Below are positions 24,041 through 33,472 of a stretch of 64,000 nt of DNA, piece after piece. The DNA is from Hyphomicrobiales bacterium (lineage in GTDB: Bacteria > Pseudomonadota > Alphaproteobacteria > Rhizobiales > Rhizobiaceae). Below the pieces are notes generated by a model that saw only the letters and a program-made list of their open reading frames with translations, was not told where the DNA came from and made no database searches. The position numbers and the translations under genes are program-made. The stretch lies in assembly GCA_900471485.1 (NCBI GenBank), contig UCEU01000033.1:20332-84331 (forward strand). The letters run 5' to 3'. Every line of letters starts with the position of its first letter. The first letter of the stretch is position 1.

Positions 24041-25522
24041 ATGAGTACATCCGTCTTACTCTTGTGCCTCGTCGTGTTGGGCGCCGTTGCCTTCGTGGCA
24101 GCGCGCAGCCGCGCGACAGCGCTTTCCGGTGGCAAGTCCTCGGCACTGCATTCCCGGCCTGGCTACTACGGAGCCTATGCCGCGATCTGGGCCATTCTGC
24201 CGGCGCTGATTGTTCTTTGCGCCTGGCTCTCCATCGCTCCCTCGATTATCGAATCCTCGGTACGCGGCGCTTTCCCTGACGACGTCAAGGCGCAGTCGGA
24301 AGCCCAGCAGAACCTCAGCTACGGCATGGTCAGCGCCATCGCCCGCGGCCTGCCGCTCTTGACGGCGGAAGATGCTGCCACTGGTGTCAGCGATCCGGCC
24401 GGCCTCCAGGCGAAGCTCGCCGCCAAGGGTGTTCCGCTCGCCGGCGAGCCTCAACCCTACATGATCGAAGGCGCGCAGAAGCTGAACGCCGAAAGCGGCG
24501 TCAGCCGTCTGATCATGACCCTCGTGGTCCTCGTGTTGGCTGTTGGCGGTGGTTTCTACGCGCTTCGCGAAGTCGCCCCGCGTTTCCGTGCCCGTAACCG
24601 TGTCGAGCGCGTCATGCTCTGGGGTCTGTTGCTCGCATCCTCGATCGCGATCCTCACCACCATCGGCATCGTCATGTCGATGCTGACGGAAGCCGCGCAC
24701 TTCTTCGCCGAAGTTCCCGCCGCCGACTTCTTCTTCGGCACTGTCTGGGATCCGCGCTTTGCCGGCGCCGGCAGCTCGTCCTTCGGCCAGTTCGGTCTCA
24801 TCCCGCTGCTGCTCGGCACGCTCTACATCGGCTTCGTCGCCATGCTGGTCGCCGTTCCGGTTGGTCTCTTCGCGGCCATCTACATGGCGGAATACGCGGC
24901 TCCCAAGGTTCGCGGCATCGCCAAGCCGCTGCTCGAAGTCCTGGCCGGTATCCCGACCATCGTCTACGGCTTCTTCGCCCTCGTCACCGTCGGCCCCTTC
25001 CTGCGCGACCTCTCGTCCCAGGTGAACGGCCTTCTGACCGGCGATTACAGCAACTTCATCCAGGCGCAGAGCGTTCTGACCGCCGGTATCGTCATGGGCA
25101 TCATGCTGATCCCATACGTGTCCTCGCTGTCCGACGACATCATCACCGCCGTGCCGCGCGCCCTGCGTGACGGTTCGCTCGGCCTCGGCGCCACGCGTTC
25201 GGAAACGATCAAGAAGGTCGTTCTCCCCGCCGCCCTGCCGGGTATCGTCGGCGCTCTCCTGATGACCGCTTCGCGCGCCATCGGCGAGACCATGATCGTC
25301 GTGCTTGCGGCCGGTGTCGCAGCCCGTATCCAGATCAACCCCTTCGAGCCGATGACGACGGTGACGGTCAAGATCGTCAACCAGCTGACGGGTGACCTTG
25401 AGTTCACCTCGCCGCAGACGCTGGTTGCCTTCGCGCTTGGCATCACGCTGTTCTTCATCACGCTTTGCCTTAACATCTACGCACTCTTCATTGTGCGCAA
25501 ATACCGGGAGCAGTACGAATGA
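24041..25522 (+). CDS. pstC: Phosphate ABC transporter permease PstC
   Basis: A 493-residue permease, longer than the roughly 320-residue enterobacterial PstC. The extra N-terminal half has two or three membrane segments around a periplasmic loop (residues about 75-165), as in other alpha-proteobacteria. The BPD_transp_1 core carries the EAA-type loop VPRALRDGSLGLGATRSETI near residue 370. It follows pstS by 167 bp and overlaps pstA by 4 bp. Confidence 0.94.
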   Translation: MSTSVLLLCLVVLGAVAFVAARSRATALSGGKSSALHSRPGYYGAYAAIWAILPALIVLCAWLSIAPSIIESSVRGAFPDDVKAQSEAQQNLSYGMVSAIARGLPLLTAEDAATGVSDPAGLQAKLAAKGVPLAGEPQPYMIEGAQKLNAESGVSRLIMTLVVLVLAVGGGFYALREVAPRFRARNRVERVMLWGLLLASSIAILTTIGIVMSMLTEAAHFFAEVPAADFFFGTVWDPRFAGAGSSSFGQFGLIPLLLGTLYIGFVAMLVAVPVGLFAAIYMAEYAAPKVRGIAKPLLEVLAGIPTIVYGFFALVTVGPFLRDLSSQVNGLLTGDYSNFIQAQSVLTAGIVMGIMLIPYVSSLSDDIITAVPRALRDGSLGLGATRSETIKKVVLPAALPGIVGALLMTASRAIGETMIVVLAAGVAARIQINPFEPMTTVTVKIVNQLTGDLEFTSPQTLVAFALGITLFFITLCLNIYALFIVRKYREQYE

Positions 25523-26841
25523 CGGACGTTGTTTCCTCCGGACAGGGCGTCGTCGTCTCCAAGGCGCCGGCCCGCCGCGACATCGGCATCAAGCGTCGTT
25601 ACGCTGCCGAGCGCCGCTTCCAGGCTTATGGCATCGCTGCCATCTCCTTCGGTCTGATCTTCCTCGCGATCCTGCTGACCACGGTCATTCGCCAGGGCTA
25701 TACGGCCTTCGCGCAGACCGCGATCACGCTCCCCATCGAGTTCTCCGAAAAGGTTCTCGACCCGAACAACAAGCGTGCCGCCGATCCGTCGGTGCTGATC
25801 GCCGCCAACTATCCGGTGCTCATCCGCGACGCCATGGTCAAGACGCTCGGCATCAACGCCCAGAGCCGTCCTGAAGTCCGTGACGCCACCGCGATGATCT
25901 CCAAGGGCGCCCCGATCGTGCTCCGCGACATGGTCGTCGCCGACCCGTCGCTCATCGGCAAGACGGTGAACGTCACGCTGCTCGCCGACGCCAACGTCGA
26001 CTCCGCCAACAAGGGCCAGATCGATCTGACCGTCGACGAGAAGAACCGTAAGGTCAACGACCGCCAGGTCGGCTGGATGCAGCAGCTTACCGCCAGCGGC
26101 ACGCTCCACAAGCAGTTCAACACCGGTCTCTTCGTCAACGGCAACTCCAGCCGTCCTGAGGCAGCAGGTCTCGGCGTCGCCCTGATCGGTTCGCTCTACT
26201 TGATGCTGATCGTTCTTGCCCTGTCGCTGCCGATCGGCGTCGCCGCTTCGATCTACCTCGAAGAGTTCGCGCCGAAGAACAGGCTGACCGACCTGATCGA
26301 GGTCAACATCAACAACCTCGCGGCCGTTCCCTCGATCGTCTACGGTCTGCTCGGTCTCGCCGTCTTCATCAACTTCGCAGGCCTGCCGCGCTCCGCGTCG
26401 CTGGTCGGCGGCCTGGTGCTGACGCTGATGACGCTGCCGACGATCATCATCGCTACCCGTGCGGCACTGCGCGCCGTGCCCCCTTCGATCCGCGCCGCAG
26501 CCCTCGGCCTCGGAGCCTCGAAGATGCAGATGGTGTTCCACCACGTCCTGCCGCTGGCAATGCCTGGCATCCTGACCGGCACCATCATTGGTCTGGCGCA
26601 CGCGCTTGGTGAAACCGCGCCGCTGCTCCTGATCGGCATGGTCGCCTTCGTCGCCAATGCGCCTGCCACCCCGATGGATCCCTCCACGGCTTTGCCGGTG
26701 CAGGTTTACATGTGGGCAAACGAAGCCGAACGCGCCTTTGTCGAGCGCACGTCCGGCGCCATCATCGTCCTGCTCCTGTTCCTGATCGTCATGAACCTCG
26801 GAGCCATCCTCTTGCGTCGTCGCTTTGAGCGCCGCTGGTAA
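25519..26841 (+). CDS. pstA: Phosphate ABC transporter permease PstA
   Basis: A 440-residue permease. The N-terminal half contains a membrane segment near residue 35-60 and a long periplasmic region (about 65-210) of the DUF3333 type. The C-terminal half is the PstA membrane core with the coupling loop VPPSIRAAALGLGASKMQM. Its ATG overlaps the pstC stop (ATGA), showing translational coupling. Confidence 0.94.
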   Translation: MTDVVSSGQGVVVSKAPARRDIGIKRRYAAERRFQAYGIAAISFGLIFLAILLTTVIRQGYTAFAQTAITLPIEFSEKVLDPNNKRAADPSVLIAANYPVLIRDAMVKTLGINAQSRPEVRDATAMISKGAPIVLRDMVVADPSLIGKTVNVTLLADANVDSANKGQIDLTVDEKNRKVNDRQVGWMQQLTASGTLHKQFNTGLFVNGNSSRPEAAGLGVALIGSLYLMLIVLALSLPIGVAASIYLEEFAPKNRLTDLIEVNINNLAAVPSIVYGLLGLAVFINFAGLPRSASLVGGLVLTLMTLPTIIIATRAALRAVPPSIRAAALGLGASKMQMVFHHVLPLAMPGILTGTIIGLAHALGETAPLLLIGMVAFVANAPATPMDPSTALPVQVYMWANEAERAFVERTSGAIIVLLLFLIVMNLGAILLRRRFERRW

Positions 26842-26855
26842 ACGGAGTAAACATC

Positions 26856-27671
<816 letters not shown>

Positions 27672-27714
27672 TCTCCGACACCGGTAAACCTCAGGACATT
27701 CAAGGATAAGCCCC

Positions 27715-28428
27715 ATGGCATCGACACATATCTATTCCGCCTATGACGACGATCTCAAGTTCCTGACCCGCCGTATCTCGGAGATGGGTGGCCTTGCCGA
27801 GCAGATGGTTTCGGACGCCGTCCGTGCCCTTGTCAACGGCGACACCTCGCTTGCCCAGAAGGTCATCTCCGACGACGTGATCCTCGACAACGCCGAGCGT
27901 GAAGTTGGCGAAAAGGCGATCATCACGATCGCCCGCCGCCAGCCGATGGCTGCCGACCTGCGCGAGATCATGGGTTCGATCCGTATCGCCGCCGATCTCG
28001 AGCGCGTCGGCGATCTCGGCAAGAACACCGCAAAGCGCGTCATCGCCGTGCAGAGCACCGGCGTTCCGCGCAAGCTCGCTCGCGGTCTCGAACACCTCGC
28101 GGAACTGGCGCTCGTCCAGCTCAAGGAGGTGCTCGACGTCTACACCAGCCGCGTTGCCGACAAAGCGAAGTCGATCCGCGAACGCGACGAGGAAATCGAC
28201 GCGATGTACACCTCGCTGTTCCGCGAGATGCTGACCTACATGATGGAAGATCCGCGCAACATCACCAGCTGCACGCATCTCCTCTTCTGCGCCAAGAACA
28301 TCGAGCGCATCGGCGACCACGCCACCAACATCGCCGAGACCATCTACTACATGGCAACCGGTGCCCAGCCGGAAGGCGAGCGTCCGAAGGACGACACCGC
28401 CAACACCGTCGGCGCGGTCACGGAATAA
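27715..28428 (+). CDS. phoU: Phosphate-specific transport system accessory protein PhoU
   Basis: A 237-residue all-helical protein with the two PhoU repeats; each holds the acidic metal-binding pattern, seen as SIRIAADLERVGDLGKN in the first and CAKNIERIGDHATNIAE in the second. PhoU links PstB to PhoR and keeps the regulon off when phosphate is ample. It lies between pstB (43 bp) and phoB (36 bp). Confidence 0.96.
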   Translation: MASTHIYSAYDDDLKFLTRRISEMGGLAEQMVSDAVRALVNGDTSLAQKVISDDVILDNAEREVGEKAIITIARRQPMAADLREIMGSIRIAADLERVGDLGKNTAKRVIAVQSTGVPRKLARGLEHLAELALVQLKEVLDVYTSRVADKAKSIRERDEEIDAMYTSLFREMLTYMMEDPRNITSCTHLLFCAKNIERIGDHATNIAETIYYMATGAQPEGERPKDDTANTVGAVTE

Positions 28429-28464
28429 GCGTTCCGGACCCACGCCCCCAGGAGACCGAGACGA

Positions 28465-29148
28465 ATGATCCCAAGAGTAGCCGTCGTTGAAGACGAAGAA
28501 GCACTGAGCGTGCTTCTTCGCTATAACCTCGAAGCCGAAGGTTTCGAAGTGGACACCATCCTGCGTGGTGACGAAGCCGAGATCCGGCTGCAGGAGCGCA
28601 CGCCCGATCTGCTCATCCTCGACTGGATGTTGCCGGGCGTATCCGGCATCGAGCTTTGCCGTCGCCTGCGCATGCGCCCGGAAACGGAACGCCTGCCGAT
28701 CATCATGCTGACGGCGCGTGGCGAGGAAAGCGAACGCGTTCGCGGCCTGTCGACCGGCGCCGACGACTATGTCGTCAAGCCGTTCTCGACGCCCGAGCTT
28801 GTCGCCCGCGTCAAGGCGATGCTGCGCCGCGCCAAGCCGGAAGTGCTGTCGTCGCTGCTGAAGTGCGGCGATATCGAACTCGACCGCGAGACGCACCGCG
28901 TCCATCGCAAGAGCCGCGAAGTCCGCCTCGGACCGACCGAGTTCCGCCTGCTGGAGTTCCTGATGGCCTCGCCAGGCCGCGTCTTCTCGCGCTCGCAGCT
29001 GCTGGATGGCGTCTGGGGTCACGACATCTATGTCGATGAACGCACCGTAGACGTCCATGTCGGTCGCCTGCGCAAGGCGCTCAACTTCTCCAACATGCAG
29101 GATGTTATCCGCACCGTTCGCGGCGCCGGCTACTCCATGGAAGCCTAA
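28465..29148 (+). CDS. phoB: Phosphate regulon response regulator PhoB
   Basis: A 227-residue OmpR/PhoB-type regulator. The receiver domain has the acidic pair VEDEE near residue 10, the phosphorylation site Asp53 (LILDWMLPG) and the conserved Lys in VVKPFS. The winged-helix DNA-binding domain spans about 130-227 (FRLLEFLMASPGRVFSRSQLL, RTVDVHVGRLRKAL). It binds the Pho boxes such as that at 22701-22733. Last gene of the operon, ended by a terminator. Confidence 0.97.
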   Translation: MIPRVAVVEDEEALSVLLRYNLEAEGFEVDTILRGDEAEIRLQERTPDLLILDWMLPGVSGIELCRRLRMRPETERLPIIMLTARGEESERVRGLSTGADDYVVKPFSTPELVARVKAMLRRAKPEVLSSLLKCGDIELDRETHRVHRKSREVRLGPTEFRLLEFLMASPGRVFSRSQLLDGVWGHDIYVDERTVDVHVGRLRKALNFSNMQDVIRTVRGAGYSMEA

Positions 29149-29176
29149 GACGCTTCCTTTCAGTCTGATGAAACGA

Positions 29177-29204
29177 AAAACGGGCCCGCGAAGGCCCGTT
29201 TTCT
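29177..29204. terminator. Bidirectional terminator between phoB and gcrA
   Basis: Perfect 10-bp stem AAAACGGGCC / GGCCCGTTTT with a 6-nt loop; the T side continues as CTTTTG. It can end both the phoB and the gcrA transcripts. Confidence 0.9.
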
Positions 29205-29229
29205 TTTGTTTCTTATCCGGCTTGCCGGG

Positions 29230-29775
29230 TCATGCGACCCGGTTGGCGGCCTTGCGGCGCTCGTTGACCGGCTGGTAGGCCATGCGCTGGTGGTAGGTGC
29301 AGTATGGCGAATTGTCGGGGGACTCGCAGCCGCAGAAGTGGAAATCATCCGTCAGCGGATCACCGACCGGCCACTTGCAGGTGCGCTCGGTCAGCTCCGT
29401 CAGGCCGAGGCGACGGGAGATCGGAACGACGACGTTGGCTGCCGGACGGTAACGGACTTCCTCGATCGCATCGATGTCCATGTCTTCCTTCAGCAGCGCC
29501 GAACCCTGCTGGCGGGCAACCGTGCGGGTCGCCGAAATGCGCGAGGCGTTGAAGCTGTTTGTGGCGCGCGGAGCAGCCGTTGCCGGACGCTTCGGGGCGC
29601 GGGTCGCCGTGGACGTGCCGCCTGCCTTCGCTCGGCCGGGCAGGTTCAGACGGTGGACCTTGCCGATAACGGCGTTACGGCTTACACCGCCAAGTTGCGC
29701 CGCAATCTGGCTGGCGCTCAGGCCTTCGGCCCAAAGCTTCTTCAGTCTTTCAACGCGCTCATCTGTCCAGTTCAT
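29230..29775 (-). CDS. gcrA: Cell-cycle regulator GcrA
   Basis: A 181-residue GcrA. The N-terminal DNA-binding part (residues 1-45) with MNWTDERVERLKKLW, GLSASQIAAQLGGVSRNAVIGKVHRLNL is diagnostic. A variable Ala/Arg/Thr-rich linker follows, then the sigma-factor-interacting C-terminal domain (about 115-175) with CKWPVGDP and the CGCESPDNSPYC Cys cluster. GcrA binds RNA polymerase sigma-70 and activates promoters bearing methylated GANTC. Its own upstream region has five such sites. Confidence 0.96.
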   Translation of the reverse strand: MNWTDERVERLKKLWAEGLSASQIAAQLGGVSRNAVIGKVHRLNLPGRAKAGGTSTATRAPKRPATAAPRATNSFNASRISATRTVARQQGSALLKEDMDIDAIEEVRYRPAANVVVPISRRLGLTELTERTCKWPVGDPLTDDFHFCGCESPDNSPYCTYHQRMAYQPVNERRKAANRVA

Positions 29776-29894
29776 GCCCTGTCTCCGCCTTATTAGCGTT
29801 GGTGTAGGCAGAATCCTTCACCCCTGGCGCGGACGTATCCGAACCAAGAAACGCTTGCTCGATTGTGGTGACTAGTTCCGCCGCATGCAGTCTA

Positions 29895-29909
29895 GTAATT
29901 GAGTTTTAA
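29895..29909 (-). promoter_or_regulatory. CtrA-box-like site upstream of gcrA
   Basis: On the minus strand this reads TTAA-N7-TTAC, one base from the CtrA consensus TTAA-N7-TTAA. It lies 120 bp upstream of the gcrA start. CtrA controls gcrA in Caulobacter; binding here is inferred. Confidence 0.45.
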
Positions 29910-29923
29910 CCTAGAGTGAGGGC

Positions 29924-29999
29924 GACTCCGTGACAAGAGTCGGTTGAATCCCGACGAATCGATTTCTTGGTTTTCCCCAACTTGCTGGACGACAGAGTC
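29924..29999. promoter_or_regulatory. Cluster of five GANTC (CcrM methylation) sites
   Basis: GACTC at 29924, GAGTC at 29937, GAATC at 29946, GAATC at 29956 and GAGTC at 29995. A random GANTC site is expected about once in 256 bp. In alpha-proteobacteria these sites are methylated by CcrM and read by GcrA. They lie between the divergent gcrA and argD genes. Confidence 0.75.
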
Positions 30000-30077
30000 A
30001 TTTCTGCAACATTAATTGTTGATAGGTCCAAGCGTCTTGAATGGCGGCTTGACGCATGCTGGAAAACCTCAGTTTTG

Positions 30078-30106
30078 TTGACATTGCAGTGCGAAAAGAC
30101 AATAGT
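30078..30106 (+). promoter_or_regulatory. Sigma-70-type promoter upstream of argD
   Basis: TTGACA at 30078-30083, a 17-bp spacer and AATAGT at 30101-30106. The predicted start of transcription is near 30113, about 90 bp before the argD ATG and right at the edge of the following hairpin. Confidence 0.55.
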
Positions 30107-30113
30107 GCTGCTC

Positions 30114-30135
30114 GCCGCCGAAAGGCGGCATTTTT
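30114..30135 (+). terminator. Intrinsic terminator in the divergent gcrA-argD gap
   Basis: GCCGCC-GAAA-GGCGGC, a 6-bp GC stem with a GNRA tetraloop, followed by ATTTTTAATTT. It points towards argD although no annotated gene precedes it on this strand. It may end a small RNA or act as an argD leader attenuator. Confidence 0.7.
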
Positions 30136-30204
30136 AATTTCCGGACACCGCTTTTCTTAGCCGGAGTCCGGATCATCGATAGCGCAATGACAGGAGATCG
30201 CGCC

Positions 30205-31401
30205 ATGGCTGAAGCCGCGCCGCTTTATGACACCTACTCTCGTGCCCCTCTGCGGTTCGAGCGAGGAGAGGGCGTGTGGCTGATCACCGAAACCGGCGAG
30301 CGATATCTCGATTTCGGCGCGGGCGTTGCCGTCACCTCGGTCGGTCACAGCCATCCGCATGTCATCGGAGCGCTGAAGGACCAGGCCGATAAGGTCTGGC
30401 ACCTGTCCAATATCTACGAAATCCCCGGCCAGGAGCGCCTCGCCAGGCGGCTGGCCGACGCAACTTTCGCGGAAAAGGTGTTCTTCACCAATTCCGGCGC
30501 CGAAGCGCTTGAATGCGCGATCAAGACCGCCCGCCGCTATCAGTATTCCAAGGGCCATCCCGAGCGCTTCCACATCATCACCTTCGAAGGCGCCTTCCAC
30601 GGCCGCACGCTGGCGACGATCGCCGCCGGTGGTCAGGAGAAGTATCTCGAAGGTTTCGGTCCGAAGGCGCCGGGTTTTGATCAGGTCCCGTTCGGCGATA
30701 TCGAAGCCGTGCGCGCCGCGATCACCGACGCGACGGCCGCTATTCTGATCGAGCCGGTGCAGGGCGAAGGCGGTGTCCGCCCGGCAACCAAGGAGTTCAT
30801 GAAGGCGCTGCGTCAGATCTGCGACGAGAAGGGCCTGCTGTTGATCCTCGATGAGGTCCAGACCGGCGTTGGCCGCACCGGCAAGCTCTTCGCGCATGAA
30901 TGGTCCGGCGTAACACCCAATATCATGGCAGTCGCCAAGGGCATTGGTGGCGGCTTCCCGCTCGGCGCCTGCCTGGCCACGGCCGAAGCCGCTTCGGGAA
31001 TGAAGGCCGGAACGCATGGCTCCACCTATGGCGGCAACCCGCTTGCCATGGCTGTCGGCAATGCGGTGCTCGACGTCATTCTGGAGGAGGGCTTCCTGCA
31101 GCACGTCAACGACGTTGCGCTCGTCTTCCGTCAGGGCCTCGCATCGTTGAAGGATCGTTACCCCGATGTGATGGAGGATATCCGCGGCGAAGGTCTGCTG
31201 CTCGGCATCAAGGCAGCCGTCCCTTCGGCCGAGTTGTTGCAGGAGATCCGTGCGGCCAACCTGCTCGCCATTCCCGCGGGCGACAACGTCATTCGTCTTC
31301 TGCCGCCGCTGGTCGTCACCGCCGACGAAGCCCGCGAGGGTCTCGCCCGCCTCGAGCGCGCCGCCGAGAGCGTGCGCGCCAAGGCAAAGAAGACGGCTTG
31401 A
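30205..31401 (+). CDS. argD: Acetylornithine aminotransferase
   Basis: A 398-residue class III aminotransferase. The ATG at 30205 follows AGGAGA by 7-9 nt; an ATG 18 bp earlier lies before that site. The PLP-binding region is intact: LILDEVQTGVGRTG with the Asp that contacts the ring, and the Schiff-base Lys in AVAKGIGGGFPLGA. FTNSGAEALECAIKTAR binds phosphate. It converts N-acetylglutamate semialdehyde to N-acetylornithine in arginine synthesis. argF follows after 46 bp. Confidence 0.96.
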   Translation: MAEAAPLYDTYSRAPLRFERGEGVWLITETGERYLDFGAGVAVTSVGHSHPHVIGALKDQADKVWHLSNIYEIPGQERLARRLADATFAEKVFFTNSGAEALECAIKTARRYQYSKGHPERFHIITFEGAFHGRTLATIAAGGQEKYLEGFGPKAPGFDQVPFGDIEAVRAAITDATAAILIEPVQGEGGVRPATKEFMKALRQICDEKGLLLILDEVQTGVGRTGKLFAHEWSGVTPNIMAVAKGIGGGFPLGACLATAEAASGMKAGTHGSTYGGNPLAMAVGNAVLDVILEEGFLQHVNDVALVFRQGLASLKDRYPDVMEDIRGEGLLLGIKAAVPSAELLQEIRAANLLAIPAGDNVIRLLPPLVVTADEAREGLARLERAAESVRAKAKKTA

Positions 31402-31447
31402 ATGGATTGGTGCCCGGCCTCACGGCGGGCGTAACAGGTATAGACAC

Positions 31448-32365
31448 ATGGCTTCCCCCAAACACTTCCTCGATCTCTCCGCGGTAACCTCCTCGGATCT
31501 CCGGCTCATCATGGATGACGCCAAGTCGCGCAAGCAGGCCTTCAAGGCGGGCCAGGGCGACAAGCCGCTGGCCGGCAAGATGCTGGCGATGATCTTCGAA
31601 AAGCCCTCGACCCGCACCCGCGTCTCCTTCGACGTCGGCATGCGCCAGCTCGGCGGCGAGACGCTGTTCCTCTCCGGCACCGAAATGCAGCTCGGCCGCG
31701 CCGAGACGATCGGCGACACCGCCAAGGTTCTGTCGCGCTATGTCGATGCGATCATGATCCGCACCACCGATCACGCCCGCATGCTGGAGCTCGCCGAACA
31801 CGCCACCGTTCCCGTCATCAACGCGCTGACCGACGACACGCACCCCTGCCAGATCATGGCCGATATCATGACCTTCGAAGAGCATCGCGGCCCGATCAAG
31901 GGCAAGACGATCGCCTGGATGGGTGACGGCAACAATGTGCTGCATTCGCTGGTCGAAGGGGCTGCCCGTTTCGGCTATCGCATGAACATGGCGGTACCCC
32001 TTGGATCGGAGCCGAAGGATCACTATCTGAACTGGGCCCGCAATGAGGGCGCCGAAATCATGCTCAGCCATGATGCAGACCGTGCGGTCGCCGGCGCCGA
32101 TTGCGTGGTGACCGATACCTGGGTCTCCATGAATCAGGAACATCGGGCCAGAGGTCACAACGTCTTCCAGCCTTATCAGGTCAATTCGGCTTTGATGGCA
32201 CAGGCCGACAAGGATGCATTGTTCATGCATTGCCTGCCTGCCCATCGTGGTGAGGAAGTAACCGACGAAGTGATCGACGGTCCGCAATCCGTGGTCTTCG
32301 ATGAAGCGGAAAACCGCCTTCATGCGCAGAAGTCGATTCTTGCTTGGTGCCTGGGCGCGATCTGA
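31448..32365 (+). CDS. argF: Ornithine carbamoyltransferase
   Basis: A 305-residue OTCase of normal length. The carbamoyl-phosphate site EKPSTRTRVSF, the HPCQIMAD motif and the ornithine-side HCLPAHRGEEV motif are all intact. It makes citrulline from ornithine and carbamoyl phosphate. It lies 46 bp after argD, in an arginine operon that continues to hslO after a 90-bp gap with a hairpin. Confidence 0.96.
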   Translation: MASPKHFLDLSAVTSSDLRLIMDDAKSRKQAFKAGQGDKPLAGKMLAMIFEKPSTRTRVSFDVGMRQLGGETLFLSGTEMQLGRAETIGDTAKVLSRYVDAIMIRTTDHARMLELAEHATVPVINALTDDTHPCQIMADIMTFEEHRGPIKGKTIAWMGDGNNVLHSLVEGAARFGYRMNMAVPLGSEPKDHYLNWARNEGAEIMLSHDADRAVAGADCVVTDTWVSMNQEHRARGHNVFQPYQVNSALMAQADKDALFMHCLPAHRGEEVTDEVIDGPQSVVFDEAENRLHAQKSILAWCLGAI

Positions 32366-32409
32366 ACCATAATGGGCGCCACGATCGGCCGAAAGGGCCT
32401 GTGGCCGCG

Positions 32410-32437
32410 GAGCTGCGAACACGCTTGTTCGCGGCTC
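32410..32437 (+). other. Stem-loop between argF and hslO
   Basis: GAGCTGCGAACA and TGTTCGCGGCTC pair over 12 positions with one T-G wobble and a 4-nt loop, ending just before the hslO ribosome-binding site (AGGAGA). No T-run follows, so it is not a standard terminator. Confidence 0.6.
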
Positions 32438-32455
32438 TCAGACTAGGAGAAGACC

Positions 32456-33451
32456 ATGGCAGACCCTGTAGCCGCCCTCGGCGAATTCGATTTCGCCGGA
32501 GATGATCATGTCGTTCCCTTTCAGGTCGAGGGCCTGGACGTGCGCGGTCGCGCCGTCCAGCTCGGCCCGATGTTGGATACCATCCTTGAGCGTCACCACT
32601 ATCCCGCGCCGGTCGCCCGTCTTCTGGCCGAAGTCATCGCGCTCACTGTCCTGCTCGGTACCTCGCTGAAGTTCGAAGGCAAGTTCACTGTCCAGACCAA
32701 GGGCGATGGCGCCGTCGACCTTCTCGTCGCAGATTTCTCGACGCCCGAGAACGTGCGCGCCTATGCGCGCTTCGACGAGGCGGAACTGGAAAAGGCTATT
32801 GCCGCGGGCAAGACCGAACCCGAACAGCTGCTCGGCAAGGGCATGCTGGCTTTCACCATCGACCAGGGCAAGTTTAGCCAGCCTTACCAGGGCATCGTGG
32901 CGCTCGATGGCGCGACGCTTGAAGACATCGCCGGCACCTACTTCCGCCAGTCGGAACAGATCCCGACCCGCGTGCGCCTTGCGGCTGCAGAGCTGTTCGA
33001 CCGCGACGAAGCCGGCAAGCCGCGCCATCGCTGGCGGGCAGGGGGCCTCGTTGCCCAGTTCCTGCCCGAAGCGCCGGAGCGCATGCGCCAGCCGGATCTG
33101 CACGGTGGTGACGGCGATGAGGGTGAGGTCAGGCACACGGAAGACGATGCCTGGTCAGAAGCCCGTTCGCTGGTCGAAACCATCGATGCCGACGAGCTCA
33201 CGGATCCGCAGGTCGGCACCGAGCGCCTGCTCTACCGGCTGTTCCACGAGCGCGGCGTGCGGGTCTACGAACCGCGCGCGGTCTTCGACCGTTGCAGCTG
33301 CTCGCGCGAGAAGATCAAGGGCGTGCTGAAGGGCTTTTCCGCCGAGGAGATTGAGGCCAGCGAAGAAGACGGCACGATCTCGGTCACCTGCGAGTTCTGC
33401 TCTACGACCTATCGTTACGAGGTCGAGGAAGTCGCTTCGGCGGCGGAGTGA
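32456..33451 (+). CDS. hslO: Hsp33 family redox-regulated chaperone
   Basis: A 331-residue Hsp33. The chaperone core starts with FQVEGLDVRGRAVQLGPMLDTIL. The C-terminal zinc redox switch is intact: CSC in DRCSCSREK and CEFC about 30 residues later, giving CxC and CxxC. On oxidation and heating it loses zinc and binds unfolding proteins. The frame is clean and the start follows AGGAGA. The argD-argF-hslO order is frequent in rhizobia. Confidence 0.95.
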   Translation: MADPVAALGEFDFAGDDHVVPFQVEGLDVRGRAVQLGPMLDTILERHHYPAPVARLLAEVIALTVLLGTSLKFEGKFTVQTKGDGAVDLLVADFSTPENVRAYARFDEAELEKAIAAGKTEPEQLLGKGMLAFTIDQGKFSQPYQGIVALDGATLEDIAGTYFRQSEQIPTRVRLAAAELFDRDEAGKPRHRWRAGGLVAQFLPEAPERMRQPDLHGGDGDEGEVRHTEDDAWSEARSLVETIDADELTDPQVGTERLLYRLFHERGVRVYEPRAVFDRCSCSREKIKGVLKGFSAEEIEASEEDGTISVTCEFCSTTYRYEVEEVASAAE

Positions 33452-33472
33452 TCCTCACCGTTCAATGGATAG

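Noticed and set aside
22818..24146. A 442-codon minus-strand open frame across pstS
   Set aside because: Antisense to pstS and the Pho operon; no ribosome-binding site and no recognisable domain.
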